DNA of 57,161 nucleotides, from positions 1-57,161 of the forward strand of contig JBMNUF010000012.1 of the NCBI GenBank assembly GCA_050946115.1. Reading direction: 5' to 3'. The position numbers were made by a program, and so were the translations under genes. Below, one piece after another: positions 17,279 to 26,407 of the stretch. Within the stretch, counting starts at the first letter, position 1. Each line of letters opens with the position of its first letter. The notes below the pieces were generated by a model. It worked only from the letters and a program-made list of their open reading frames with translations. It searched no databases and was not told the DNA's origin. The stretch comes from CAYFRC01 sp050946115 (GTDB lineage: Bacteria > Bacillota > Clostridia > Christensenellales > Aristaeellaceae).

Positions 17279-18400
17279 ATGCATACAGGCTATACCGGAT
17301 GCGAAGTGCCGAAACTCGGCTTCGGCATGATGCGCCTGCCCATGGACGGAAATGAGATCGACCTTGCGCAGACCTGCCGCATGACGGATGCGTTTATCGA
17401 TGCGGGCTTCAACTATTTCGACGTGGCGTGGGGGTATCTGGACGGGCGATGCGAGGGCATCCTCAAAAAAGCCGTGATCGACCGCTATCCGAGGGAGAGC
17501 GTGCGCGTCGCGACGAAGTTCCCCGTGTGGGTACTCAAGGAGCAGGAGGACGTCGAGCGCACGTTCAGGACGCAGCTCGAGCGCACGGGCGCGGGCTATT
17601 TCGACTACTACCTGCTGCACGCCATCGGGCGCGACAGGCTGGAGACGCTGGACAAGTTCGACATGTGGGGCTTTTTGAAGCGCATCAAAAAAGAGGGGCT
17701 CGCAAAGCACGTCGGCATGTCCTTCCACGACACGGCGGACGTGCTCGAAGACATCCTGAAGAACCACCCCGAGCTGGAATTTGTGCAGCTGCAGATCAAC
17801 TACATCGACTGGGAGGACGAGGGCGTCCAGTCCAGAAAGTGCTACGAGGTGTGCCGCAAGTACGGCCGCAGCGTGATCATCATGGAGCCTGTCAAGGGCG
17901 GAACGCTCGCGGCGCTGCCCGAGAACGCGGCGAAGGAGCTGCATGCGCTGCGCGCGGACGCTTCCGTCGCGTCGTGGGCGCTTCGCTTCGCGGCATCGCT
18001 CGACGGGCTGATTACCGTTTTGAGCGGCATGTCCAACGACGAGCAGATGGCGGACAACATCAAGACCATGCGCGATTTCGAGCCGCTTTCGTATAAGGAA
18101 ATGGGCGCGATCGACAGAGTCGTCTCCATCCTTCGCAGCCAGCCGTCCATCCCCTGCACGGATTGCAGGTACTGCATGGAGGACTGCCCGCAGCACATCG
18201 GCATCTCGCGCATGTTCGGGCTGTACAATCGCTTCCTGCGCTACGAGAACCTGGAAGGCGCGAAGGCAGACTACGCCCGCATGACGCAGGAGCATCCCAA
18301 GGCATCCGAATGCCTGCGCTGCGGCGCTTGCGAAGCGCGCTGCCCCCAGCGCATCCCCATCATCGCAAACCTCGAAAAAATCGCCTCGACCTTGGAATAG
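17279..18400 (+). CDS. Aldo/keto reductase with C-terminal 4Fe-4S ferredoxin domain
   Basis: 373 residues. The N-terminal 270 residues form an aldo/keto reductase TIM barrel (GFGMMRLPMDG, the YFDVAWGYLDG region, VATKFPVW with catalytic Lys, YLLHAIGRD). The C-terminal 90 residues carry two clusters: CTDCRYCMEDCPQ and CLRCGACEARCPQ, expected to hold [4Fe-4S]. Such fused AKRs are common in anaerobes and are thought to pass electrons from ferredoxin to a carbonyl substrate, still unidentified. I prefer the Met at 17279: GGAGGG touches the ATG at 17273 but is 6 bases from this one. It is a single-gene unit with its own promoter and terminator. Confidence 0.9.
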   Translation: MHTGYTGCEVPKLGFGMMRLPMDGNEIDLAQTCRMTDAFIDAGFNYFDVAWGYLDGRCEGILKKAVIDRYPRESVRVATKFPVWVLKEQEDVERTFRTQLERTGAGYFDYYLLHAIGRDRLETLDKFDMWGFLKRIKKEGLAKHVGMSFHDTADVLEDILKNHPELEFVQLQINYIDWEDEGVQSRKCYEVCRKYGRSVIIMEPVKGGTLAALPENAAKELHALRADASVASWALRFAASLDGLITVLSGMSNDEQMADNIKTMRDFEPLSYKEMGAIDRVVSILRSQPSIPCTDCRYCMEDCPQHIGISRMFGLYNRFLRYENLEGAKADYARMTQEHPKASECLRCGACEARCPQRIPIIANLEKIASTLE

Positions 18401-18410
18401 ACCGTTCGTT

Positions 18411-18450
18411 TCGCCGCCGCGCTCCCTTTGGGGCGCGGCGGTCTTTTCTT
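18411..18450 (+). terminator. Terminator after the aldo/keto reductase
   Basis: GCCGCCGCGC pairs with GCGCGGCGG (18433-18441), loop TCCCTTTGGG, followed by TCTTTTCTTTT. Confidence 0.85.
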
Positions 18451-18478
18451 TTGGAAAAAATGCGAATGTTAAAACGGC

Positions 18479-18518
18479 GTGCGGTCGGTTCGGGAAACGG
18501 GGGCGCGGGTGCTATACT
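18479..18518 (+). promoter_or_regulatory. Repeated phage-type promoter, copy 1
   Basis: GTGCGGTCGGTTCGGGAAA (18479-18497), 15 bases, then TATACT (18513-18518), just upstream of the portal gene. The same 19-base box with the same 15-base spacing to TATACT recurs at 19753. No TTGACA-like -35 lies at 17 bases, so the box may be bound by an activator or special sigma factor. Confidence 0.65.
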
Positions 18519-18549
18519 TTGGGCGGAAAAACGAACGGGAGGCGAGAAC

Positions 18550-19746
18550 ATGATTGCAAGGAGCAGGGAGCTTCTGGATGCGGACGGGCTGCCGCCCATC
18601 GAAATGCTTCGGGGTGCGCTCGAGGAGCATATGGAGAGCGTGCCGAGGCTCGACATGCTTGCGCGCGTGTACGAGGGGAAGAACGCGATTCTGCGCCGCG
18701 CGCGCCCGGAAGGGCTGCCGAACAACCGCATCGCGCATCCCTTCGCGCGCTACATCGTGGCGGTGGCGACGGGGTACATGGTGGGAAACGGCGTGACGTA
18801 TCGAGAGGAGGCGGAGAGCGAGGCGTTTTCCGAGGTGATGCAGGCGTATCGGCGCGGCAACATGGCATCCGTCGATGCGGAGAACGCAAAATCGGCGTCG
18901 ATCTTCGGGCGTGGGGTGGAATACGTGCATCTGGACGCGGACGGCACGCCGCACGCGACGTCGCTCGACCCGCGGCAGGCGTTCGTCGTCTACGACGACA
19001 CCTACGACATGGAGCCGCTCTTCGGGGTGTACATCGCGCCGATCCGCACGGCATCGGGGGCGCAGGAGGGCGTGCGCATGTGGGTGATGGGGGAGAGCGC
19101 CGTCATGCGGCTGCGCGCGGATTCCGTATCCGCGTCGGAATTCGTTTTGGAGGAGATCAGTCCACACTTCTTCGGCGGGGTGCCGCTCGTGGAGTACTGG
19201 AACGACGAGCACGAAAAGGGCGATTTCGAGTGGGTCATCCCCCTGATCGACGCATACGACAGGCTGCAGAGCGACCGCATGAACGACAAGGACCAGTTTG
19301 TGGATGCGCTGCTCGTGCTCACGGGCTGCACGCTCGAAACGGACGCGCGCGGCAGGGAGCCGTGGCGGCAGCTGCGCGAGGACAAGGCGATATGCCTGCC
19401 GGACACGGGCGCAGGCGCGAACTACCTGCACAACCAGATGGATGAACAGGGCAACCAGATCCTGCGCGACGCGCTGGCGGAGGACATCCACCGCTTTTCG
19501 ATGGTGCCCGACCTTTCGGACGAACACTTCGCGCAGAACGCGAGCGGCGTCGCGATGCGCTACAAGCTGTGGGGGCTGGAGCAGCTCACGGCGGTGAAGC
19601 GGCAGTGGTTCGAGGAGGGGCTGCGCGCGCGGCTGAAGCTGATGCTGCAATACTATTCGTTGCGCGGGTATCGCCTGCCGGACGCGCGGGACATTTCTGT
19701 GTGCTTCACATCCGCACTTCCGCCCGCCGAAGAAGCAGAAGGTTAA
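18550..19746 (+). CDS. Phage portal protein, SPP1 gp6-like
   Basis: 398 residues. It resembles the SPP1-type portal family (PF05133): an early NNRIAHPFARYIVAVATGYMVGNGV segment, the mid-protein PLVEYWNDEHEKGDFEWVIPLIDAYD, then a long helix before DLSDEHFAQNASGVAMRYKLWGLEQ. Portal dodecamers form the DNA gate of the capsid. GGGAGG lies about 8 bases before the ATG. It is somewhat shorter than typical (450-500 residues), mostly at the C-terminus. No terminase precedes it; the aldo/keto reductase terminator is directly upstream. Confidence 0.88.
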   Translation: MIARSRELLDADGLPPIEMLRGALEEHMESVPRLDMLARVYEGKNAILRRARPEGLPNNRIAHPFARYIVAVATGYMVGNGVTYREEAESEAFSEVMQAYRRGNMASVDAENAKSASIFGRGVEYVHLDADGTPHATSLDPRQAFVVYDDTYDMEPLFGVYIAPIRTASGAQEGVRMWVMGESAVMRLRADSVSASEFVLEEISPHFFGGVPLVEYWNDEHEKGDFEWVIPLIDAYDRLQSDRMNDKDQFVDALLVLTGCTLETDARGREPWRQLREDKAICLPDTGAGANYLHNQMDEQGNQILRDALAEDIHRFSMVPDLSDEHFAQNASGVAMRYKLWGLEQLTAVKRQWFEEGLRARLKLMLQYYSLRGYRLPDARDISVCFTSALPPAEEAEG

Positions 19747-19752
19747 TTCTTT

Positions 19753-19792
19753 GTGCGGTCGGTTCGGGAAAAAGCCGTCTGCGGGGTATACT
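19753..19792 (+). promoter_or_regulatory. Repeated phage-type promoter, copy 2
   Basis: The identical box GTGCGGTCGGTTCGGGAAA (19753-19771), 15 bases, then TATACT (19787-19792). It sits between portal and scaffold genes and would drive scaffold, coat and all later genes. Confidence 0.65.
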
Positions 19793-19836
19793 ACCCGCAC
19801 CGCGAACGCGCGGGGATCAAAAGAAGGAGGGACAGA

Positions 19837-20166
19837 ATGGACGAGAAGGCGGACATCCTTTTAGAGCGGGAGGAGGCGCTCAAGAAGCGGGAGGCAGAGG
19901 TGCTGCGGCGCGAGCTGCGGCAGGAGGCGGGCGCGAACCTGGAAAGGCGCGGGCTGCCCAAGGGACTCTGTGACATGCTGGACTACGCCGACAGGCAGAC
20001 GTGCAGCATGTCTATCGACAGGGTGGAGCGGCTGTTTCGCGAGGCGGTGCAGCAGGGCGTGGATTCACGGCTGAAGGATGGCATCGTGCCTCTTCGCACG
20101 GGCGGCGCGAAGAAGGATTTTGCGGACATGACGGACGAGGAGTATTACGCCGCGACGCTGCGATGA
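19837..20166 (+). CDS. Probable capsid scaffolding protein (DUF4355-like)
   Basis: 109 residues, charged and strongly helical at the N-terminus (LEREEALKKREAEVLRREL, likely coiled coil), followed by RGLPKGLCDMLDYAD and a C-terminal FADMTDEEYYAA. This pattern and the place between portal and coat fit the phage scaffold/DUF4355 group, only shorter. Scaffolds guide coat assembly and leave the head. GAAGGAGG lies 5 bases upstream of the ATG at 19837. Confidence 0.7.
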   Translation: MDEKADILLEREEALKKREAEVLRRELRQEAGANLERRGLPKGLCDMLDYADRQTCSMSIDRVERLFREAVQQGVDSRLKDGIVPLRTGGAKKDFADMTDEEYYAATLR

Positions 20167-20204
20167 GAGGATTGGCGCTTTAACGGAATGAAGGAGGATA
20201 CGGC

Positions 20205-21338
20205 ATGGGAAATACGTTTTTGACGTTGCAGGACATCGCGCGCAAGGCGCTGCCGAGGCTGATCGAGAACCTCGTGTTCCCGAACCTCGTGTACAGGGAC
20301 TATTCCAAGACGTTTGCGAGCCACGGCGACACGATCCGCATCCGCAAGCCCGTGAACCTCACGGCGGCGGAGTTCGACGAGGAGAGCGGCGTCTCCTACG
20401 GCGACATGGAGGAAACGGCGGTCTCGGTGACGCTGGACAAGCTCGCGACGGTGGACGTGTCCGCGAGCGCGGTGGAGACCGCGGTGAACATCGACGACCT
20501 GAACCGCGTTTTCATCGAGCCCGCCGCGGCGGCGCTGGCGGAAAAGATCAATGCGGACGGGCTGGAGCTGTATAGGGACATCCCGACCTTCGTCGGCACG
20601 GCGGGGACGACGCCGAATGCATTGTCCGACCTTGCGAACGCGCGCAGGCAGCTCAACAGGCAGAAGGTGCCCACCGTCGGGCGCGTCGCGGTGTGGGACC
20701 CCGAGGCGGACGCGGCGTTCACGCAGATTCCCGCGATCGTCAACGCGGAAAAGTCGGGCAAGACCGCCGCGCTGCGCGAGGGCTCGATCGGCCGCGTGAT
20801 GGGGCTGGACAACTACATGGCGCAGGGCGTGAAGACGGTCGCCTCCGGAAACTTCACGTGGGGCGGCACGGGCGCGACGGGGCTGAAGGTGAAAGAAGCA
20901 GTGGCGGCGGCGTCCTCCGTCGTCGCGGTGTCAAACGCCGCATCCGGCGGCACGCTCACGGGGAAGGTGCTTGCGGGCGATATCGTCGTATTGGGCGGCA
21001 GGCACTACGTGTGCACGGAGGAAGCTGCCGCATCCTCGAACATGGTGACGATCAAGCTCAACGAAGCGGTGACCGCCTCCGCGAACGCCGCGCTTACGGT
21101 TGTTTCCAGCGGCACGCAGAACCTTGCGTTCCATCCGCTGGCGTTCGCGTTCGTGACGCGGCCGCTCTACAAACCCGACGGGGAGGGCGTGATGAGCTAC
21201 GTCACGAATTTCAACGGCATTTCGCTGCGCGTGACGAAGGGGTACGACCAGAAGTACAAGCGCAGCAACTACTCCATGGACGTTTTGTACGGGTTTCGGA
21301 CGATCTACCCCGAGCTCGCCTGCAGGGTGCTGGGCTAA
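20205..21338 (+). CDS. Major capsid protein, P22 coat family
   Basis: 377 residues related to the P22 gp5-like coat family found in many clostridial phages: MGNTFLTLQDIARKALPRLIENL, the YSKTFASHGDTIRIRKP strand, VDVSASAVETAVNIDD, a Gly/Ala-rich inserted domain (about 225-310), and the C-terminal FNGISLRVTKGYDQKY. It forms the HK97-fold icosahedral shell. A clear AAGGAGG precedes the ATG. Intact length argues that the shell can still be made. Confidence 0.88.
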   Translation: MGNTFLTLQDIARKALPRLIENLVFPNLVYRDYSKTFASHGDTIRIRKPVNLTAAEFDEESGVSYGDMEETAVSVTLDKLATVDVSASAVETAVNIDDLNRVFIEPAAAALAEKINADGLELYRDIPTFVGTAGTTPNALSDLANARRQLNRQKVPTVGRVAVWDPEADAAFTQIPAIVNAEKSGKTAALREGSIGRVMGLDNYMAQGVKTVASGNFTWGGTGATGLKVKEAVAAASSVVAVSNAASGGTLTGKVLAGDIVVLGGRHYVCTEEAAASSNMVTIKLNEAVTASANAALTVVSSGTQNLAFHPLAFAFVTRPLYKPDGEGVMSYVTNFNGISLRVTKGYDQKYKRSNYSMDVLYGFRTIYPELACRVLG

Positions 21339-21398
21339 AAGCGGATTTGCGGCGCGGACGGGTTTTCCCATCCGCGCCGCGGGAAAGGGGGAGCGCAT

Positions 21399-21674
21399 AT
21401 GACGGATGTAGAGCGGGCGCAGGCGCTGCTTCAGGCGTACATCGCGCCGAATACGCCCGTGACGGAGGCGGAGACCGCCGCGTTTTCCGCCGCCTGCGGG
21501 GAGGAAGCGCGCGCGTTGGCGGAGGCGGACGTGCCGGAGAACGTATCGATGCTGCGCATCGGCGATTACGAGGTGCATAGGCGCGGCGTTTGGCGCATAT
21601 CGGAGGCGGCGCGGGCGATCCTCGAAAACGCGGGGCTTTTGCGCAGGAGCCTGCCGCAGGCGCGGCGGAGGTGA
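21399..21674 (+). CDS. Phage head-tail connector candidate
   Basis: 91 residues, acidic and Ala-rich with helices (VERAQALLQAYIA, ETAAFSAACGEEARAL), then a basic tail (RRSLPQARRR). Place right after the coat gene and size suggest the gp15-type head-tail adaptor, but no motif proves it. Its TGA precedes the next start by 5 bases. Confidence 0.5.
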   Translation: MTDVERAQALLQAYIAPNTPVTEAETAAFSAACGEEARALAEADVPENVSMLRIGDYEVHRRGVWRISEAARAILENAGLLRRSLPQARRR

Positions 21675-21679
21675 AAAGG

Positions 21680-22003
21680 ATGACGGGGCTTCGCGAAACG
21701 GCGCGGATTTACCCGCGCATCGGGCGGGAAAATGGCGCGCCCGTCTTTTCGGAAACGTATACGGAGGCAGCCTGCCGCACGCAGGAGGGGGAGGTGCGCA
21801 GCATCCGAAGCAGCACCTTTTTTCGGGACGACGAGGCGCGGCGCAGCGGCGCATACACCGTGTATATGGCTTCGGGCGCAGAGATATCCGTCGGCGACCG
21901 CATCGTTTGCGGCGAAAGGGCGCTCATCGTGACGGAGATTTTCCGCGCGAAGGGATTGCGCAGAGAGCATCACGTAAAGCTTATCTGCAAGGGCGAGTAT
22001 TGA
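21680..22003 (+). CDS. Phage head-closure (stopper) candidate
   Basis: 107 residues, predicted mostly beta: ETARIYPRIGRENGAPVFSE, then GAYTVYMASGAEISVGDRIVCG. The SVGDRIV turn is common in gp16-like head-completion proteins. The start at 21680 is favoured by GGAGGTG 7-8 bases upstream; a GTG three codons earlier overlaps the previous stop. Function is inferred from order. Confidence 0.5.
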   Translation: MTGLRETARIYPRIGRENGAPVFSETYTEAACRTQEGEVRSIRSSTFFRDDEARRSGAYTVYMASGAEISVGDRIVCGERALIVTEIFRAKGLRREHHVKLICKGEY

Positions 22004-22036
22004 CGTGCGACGGTTTCGCGGAAGGGAGGGGATTGC

Positions 22037-22709
22037 ATGCTCTTTGTATCGGTGCGAAACGCGGACATCGCGCAGTTTCTGCCCGTGGGCGGCGTGACGG
22101 CGGTGGTGCGGTCTGTCTCGTCCAATACAAAGGACGCGCGGGCGGAGGGGGAAATGTGGGAAAAGCCCTGCATCACATCGCGCAAGGCGGTGTTTACGAT
22201 TGCGGCAAAGCCCGTCATATCGCTCACAAGCGGCGCATACGACGCGGGGCAGGCGGTGTTGCGCGCGGCGGCGCTCTCGGGCGCGTGCCGATTGCGTGTG
22301 CAGGACACGGCGGGCGGCATATCGGACTGCATATGCGTCGTGACCGAGGAAAAACGCGTGTCGGACGCGGACGGCGAAAAGATCATCTGGACGCTCGTCG
22401 GGACGGAAGCGGTTTCGGAGCCCGCGTTCGCAAGGCTTTCCGATGTCGAACTATACGACCAAAACGGCGTGAGGGTCACGGCGGTTGCCCTTTCCGTAGG
22501 TGGGAGCGCGGCGGTTTTCCCGTATTTCCTTCCGAGCGGGGCGGAGGCGGCAAAATTGTTCTGGATGGTCGCGAATGAAAACATCGCGAAGGTTTCAAGG
22601 GAAGGAAACCGCTTTGAAATCCTCGGTATATCGGCGGGGGGAGACGGAGATGCTGCTCACCTCGATCGACGGGAACGTCGAAAAGCGGCTCCCGATCCTC
22701 GTCACCTGA
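22037..22709 (+). CDS. Phage tail protein with C-terminal Ig-like domain, frameshifted
   Basis: The first 200 codons form a plausible tail-tube-like protein followed by an Ig-like (Big_2-type) domain (VELYDQNGVRVTAVALSVGG ... NENIAKVSREGNRFEILGIS). At the G6 run near 22635-22640 the frame must slip by one base to continue as GETEMLLTSIDGNVEKRLPILVT and stop at 22709. Without slippage the frame runs on in garbled sequence to 22783, overlapping the next gene. Tail Ig-like domains made by programmed frameshifting are known in phages, but there the shift lies before the domain, not inside it. A homopolymer sequencing error is the simplest alternative. Confidence 0.55.
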
Positions 22710-22724
22710 GCGGGAGGGAAGAAA

Positions 22725-23111
22725 ATGGACATTACGGAACAGGTCGCGCGCTTTCTCGCGCGAAAGCTCGGCTTGCCGTTTGAGGGCATATCGCCGTGGA
22801 GCGTGTTTTTCGGCTATCTGCCCGAATCGCCGCTCAAGGCGATCTGCGTGACGGGGGAGGATATGCGGCTTTCGGGCGACGAAAGGGGCGCGAAGGTGCG
22901 CATCAACATCCGCGCGGGCGCGGAATCGGCGCCGCCTGTGCAGATCGCGGAGGATATCGTGCGCGCCATGGAGGGCGCCCCGGGGCAGCTGCTCACAGAC
23001 GGCGGCGCGCGGGTGCTGTTGTGCGAAACGGGCGCGGGGTTTCGGTTCGATGGGCTTTCGGGGACGTTCGCGCAGACGCACTCGGCGACGTTTCGGATCG
23101 TATATCTATAA
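22725..23111 (+). CDS. Phage tail-completion / minor capsid protein candidate
   Basis: 128 residues beginning MDITEQVARFLARKLGL, with a beta-rich middle (AKVRINIRAG) and RIVYL end. The pattern of an N-terminal helix followed by APPVQIAEDIVRAMEG resembles the phage minor capsid/tail terminator family that caps the tail. GGGAGGG precedes the ATG. Assignment rests on size and order. Confidence 0.55.
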   Translation: MDITEQVARFLARKLGLPFEGISPWSVFFGYLPESPLKAICVTGEDMRLSGDERGAKVRINIRAGAESAPPVQIAEDIVRAMEGAPGQLLTDGGARVLLCETGAGFRFDGLSGTFAQTHSATFRIVYL

Positions 23112-23126
23112 AAGGGGGCGGGAAAC

Positions 23127-23321
23127 GTGGAACTGGAGGAAAGGCTTTTTGCGGAGAACGTCGCGGAATTGGTCGCGGAGGCGCTCGAGGAACTCTCCTC
23201 GCGGCGCGAGATCGCGCTTTCGGTGAACGGGAGGGAATTGGGGCGCGTCACGGCGGCGGACAACCGCGAGGCGCTCGACAGATACGACCGGCGCATCGCG
23301 CTGGGATACGGCATCAGGTAG
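23127..23321 (+). CDS. Small phage protein of unknown function
   Basis: 64 residues, starting at GTG with AGGGGG upstream; strongly helical N-half (ERLFAENVAELVAEALEEL) and a basic C-half. It occupies the slot where tail chaperones and the tape measure are expected. It could be a shortened relic or a distinct spacer protein. Confidence 0.5.
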   Translation: MELEERLFAENVAELVAEALEELSSRREIALSVNGRELGRVTAADNREALDRYDRRIALGYGIR

Positions 23322-23336
23322 CGGAGGTGGTTTCCC

Positions 23337-24029
23337 GTGGCGGACATGATCTTTCGGGGCGTCGCGGCATCTTCCCTGGGGTGCATCGTGCGCCGCATGC
23401 CGCAGTTTTCCATAGCGTCGGAAAAGGGCGTAAAGGCGCACGTGCCCGGGCGCGCGGGAACGCTCTTTTTGCCGGACGGCGGCTACGGCGACGTGTATGC
23501 GACATCGGAACTGCTCGCGCCGGCAGAGAATCCGCAAAACGAGATCCGCGCGTGGTGCGGCGGGGAGGGCGATCTCATCCTGTCGTCGGATTCGCTCAAA
23601 AAGCGGCGCGTGCGGGCGAGCGCGAAGGTATCTCGGTTTTCGGCGGAGTATCTGCTGTATAGAATCTCCTGGGTCGGCGAGCCGTTCCGAACGGAGCGGG
23701 TCCCATCGGAAGTCGGCATCTTTTCCCCGCACACGGGCTTTTACGGCAGCGACACGCTTGCGGGCGCGCCGACGTTCGTCCTGCGCGGCGCGGGAAGTGT
23801 CGTTCTGACATTAAACGGCGCATCCGTGGCGCTTTCGAACCTGCCGGAGGATATACAGGTGCACATCGATTGCGGAAGCAAGGCGGCGTATCTTTCGGAG
23901 ACGAACGCGCCCATATCGGTATCGCTGCTACACGGCGCGTGGCCTTCTACGAAGGCGGGCGCGAATACGCTGACCTACACGGGAACCGTTTCGGAAATGA
24001 CGCTGTACCCCGGGTACAGATGGCTGTGA
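23337..24029 (+). CDS. Distal tail (Dit-like) protein
   Basis: 230 residues. MIFRGVAASSLGCIVRRMP and RAGTLFLPDGGYGDVYAT, then many strands ending in YTGTVSEMTLYPGYRWL, fit the phage tail-component family (PF05709-like) that forms the hub at the tail tip. It starts at GTG, GGAGGT 9 bases upstream. Directly followed by the Tal-like gene, as in siphophages. Confidence 0.65.
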   Translation: MADMIFRGVAASSLGCIVRRMPQFSIASEKGVKAHVPGRAGTLFLPDGGYGDVYATSELLAPAENPQNEIRAWCGGEGDLILSSDSLKKRRVRASAKVSRFSAEYLLYRISWVGEPFRTERVPSEVGIFSPHTGFYGSDTLAGAPTFVLRGAGSVVLTLNGASVALSNLPEDIQVHIDCGSKAAYLSETNAPISVSLLHGAWPSTKAGANTLTYTGTVSEMTLYPGYRWL

Positions 24030-24045
24030 TTGGGAGGGAGAACGA

Positions 24046-26379
24046 TTGGGCGAAATCTATGTATTCGGAAGGGACGAGGCGGATTTTTCGACGACGGGGC
24101 TGTGCGGCGCGCTGCTTGCGGAAACGTGTACGTGCGAGATGCGCGCGGGCGAGGTGCCGCACCTTGCGCTTTCGCACCCGTATGACGGGGGCGGGCGGTG
24201 GAGGAACCTAATCGTCGGCAACATCCTCTCCGCGCCGTGCCGCGTGCGCATGACGCCGGAAATGAACGGCACGGCATATGTCCGCACCGTCGAAATCTGG
24301 TCCGTCGCCGATACGGCGACGTGGGTGCAGCGCGGCGTGTTCACAAAGCCCATCGGCGGAAAGCGCAAGGGGACGCTGTCCCTCAACGCGGACGTGACGG
24401 TGGTCGCGCGACAGGCGCAGCGCTGCAAGATCAAGAGCGGGCGCATAAACGGTTGGGTAGGGGCGGATGCGCTTTCGGTAAGGAAGCAAACCCTCACCTT
24501 GCCCGATACGGCGACCGGCATGGAGGACGCGGCGGCGCCGCTCTCCGTCAAGCGCCAGCTCTTTCGCATCATCGAGACGGAGCGGGACGCGAAATCGGGG
24601 AAGATCGAGGTAAAGGCGATGCACATCGCCTTCGACGCCTCCAAAATCGTCACGACGTTTTCGCATTCGACCGCGATCACGGGGCTATCCGCGCTGGGCG
24701 ATGTGGACGAGGAAACGGGCATCGTAACGGGCGGCATCTTCGGCAATCTGGAGCTCTTGGGCGGCGAGGACCCGGGCATACGCTGCTATACAGACATCGC
24801 GGATTCCGTAATCGGCGTCGATTGGCGGGACAGAAACGCGCTCGAGGCGCTGCTCAACCCGGAGGACGGCTTTTGCGCCGTCTTTTCCGCGCAGCCCGTG
24901 TTCGACGATTTTGAGATTGTGATTTTGCGCAGGGCGGGCGCGGACAGGGGCGTTCGCATCGAGCACGGAAAGAACATGCTGGGCGCTGCCATGACCGTGT
25001 CCGAGGCAAGTACCGTTACGGCGATCAAGCCGCGCGGCAGGGACGCGAACGGGGAGATTTTATACCTCACGGACGATCCCCAAAGCGACGAAAACTACGT
25101 AACGAGCGCAACGGGCATTGCCCGCGCGGGCGTGATCGCGCAGGCGCTGGATTGTGCGGACTGCATCGTCGGCACGGGCAGCAGGAAGGTGACGAAAGCT
25201 GTCGCCCGCGCGCGGATGCGTGCACAGGCGCAGGCGCGGTTTGACGAACTGCATTGCGACGAGCCGCAGGTAGTGCTGGATGTCGATTTTGTCTCTTTGG
25301 GCGACACCTCCGCGTTTTCGCGGTACAAGGAGCTCGAAAAAGTGTTCCTGTACGACGAAGTGACGGTCGCCTCCCAGGAATACGGCATCATGGCGAAATC
25401 GACCGTCGTGCGCATGGGGTGGGACTGCCTGCACGAGCGCGCAACGGGCATAACGCTCGGCAAAATCCAAACGGGCGGGAGCGTCTTTTCGTGGCAAATC
25501 CGTTCGCTGCGCGGCGACGCGCTGCAAAACGGCACGGTGTCCGTCGCCAAACTGAATGGAGACGTCGGGGAGTCGCTTTCGATGCGCGGGGATGCGAACA
25601 TCGAACTCGGAACGACCGTCATCAACAAGGATGCGGGCATCTGCGTATCGCAGCAGTCGGGCACGGTGTTTCAGGCGAACGGCGAAAGGTTCGGGCTGTA
25701 TATGGCAGATACGGGCGCGCCCGTCGCGGAGGGCGGCGTGGACGACGGCGAGGGGTATTTCGCATCGAGCCGCCTGCGCGATCCGCAAAATTCCGCGAGC
25801 GGGCACATTCGGCTGAACGCGATCCCGTCCGGCGAGGGCGGCGGCTACGAAATGCGGCTGATGGCGCCGAATTACGAGGGCGCAAGCGCCGCCGCGCCCG
25901 TGCCCGAAGGCTTTATATCGGGGCTTGCGATCGGCGTGCGCAACCTGCCGTGCCCCGATCCGCAGGACGAAACAAGGCTCTCCAACGCCTTTTCCGCGTG
26001 GATTCGCGCGGGTGCGGACGGCATTTTGGACGTGGGGAGGGTGCGCGCGAAGGCGATGGACACGGCAGAATCGGGCGCGTTTCAGTCGGGCGGGGACTAT
26101 CCCGCAGGGTCGGTCTTTTCCGTGACGCTGACACAGGGCGGCTGGAACGACGGGGCGCAGCACATCGACATTTCCGATTATGCGCTCAAAGAGAATGCGG
26201 TTTTGATCGTATCGCCCGCGCCCGCGTCGTTTTCCCTCGCGGCGGCGTACGGGGTGTACTGCGCGGGGCAGAGCGCCGGGGGCATCGATTTTGCGTGCGA
26301 AGCGGCGCCGAGCGGGGACGTGCTCATGCACGTGCTCGCGCTCGGCGGGCTGACGGACTTGGGGGATTTGACGCAGTGA
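24046..26379 (+). CDS. Tail-associated (Tal-like) tip protein
   Basis: 777 residues starting at TTG (GGGAGGG upstream). The N-terminal 470 residues include a hub-like region and ARARMRAQAQARFDE, VTVASQEYGIMAKS, as in prophage tail proteins that carry receptor binding or wall-degrading modules. The C-terminal 300 residues are beta-rich and repetitive in feel (GDANIELGTTVINKDAGI...), likely a fibre or spike portion. It probably contacts the target cell surface. No catalytic motif for peptidoglycan cleavage is evident. Confidence 0.65.
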   Translation: MGEIYVFGRDEADFSTTGLCGALLAETCTCEMRAGEVPHLALSHPYDGGGRWRNLIVGNILSAPCRVRMTPEMNGTAYVRTVEIWSVADTATWVQRGVFTKPIGGKRKGTLSLNADVTVVARQAQRCKIKSGRINGWVGADALSVRKQTLTLPDTATGMEDAAAPLSVKRQLFRIIETERDAKSGKIEVKAMHIAFDASKIVTTFSHSTAITGLSALGDVDEETGIVTGGIFGNLELLGGEDPGIRCYTDIADSVIGVDWRDRNALEALLNPEDGFCAVFSAQPVFDDFEIVILRRAGADRGVRIEHGKNMLGAAMTVSEASTVTAIKPRGRDANGEILYLTDDPQSDENYVTSATGIARAGVIAQALDCADCIVGTGSRKVTKAVARARMRAQAQARFDELHCDEPQVVLDVDFVSLGDTSAFSRYKELEKVFLYDEVTVASQEYGIMAKSTVVRMGWDCLHERATGITLGKIQTGGSVFSWQIRSLRGDALQNGTVSVAKLNGDVGESLSMRGDANIELGTTVINKDAGICVSQQSGTVFQANGERFGLYMADTGAPVAEGGVDDGEGYFASSRLRDPQNSASGHIRLNAIPSGEGGGYEMRLMAPNYEGASAAAPVPEGFISGLAIGVRNLPCPDPQDETRLSNAFSAWIRAGADGILDVGRVRAKAMDTAESGAFQSGGDYPAGSVFSVTLTQGGWNDGAQHIDISDYALKENAVLIVSPAPASFSLAAAYGVYCAGQSAGGIDFACEAAPSGDVLMHVLALGGLTDLGDLTQ

Positions 26380-26407
26380 CAAAGTATCTTGAAAAGGGGG
26401 ATGTGCG

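Noticed and set aside
16028..18295. 755-codon minus-strand open frame opposite potD and the aldo/keto reductase
   Set aside because: It is a shadow frame produced by high GC; both plus-strand genes are well supported by families.
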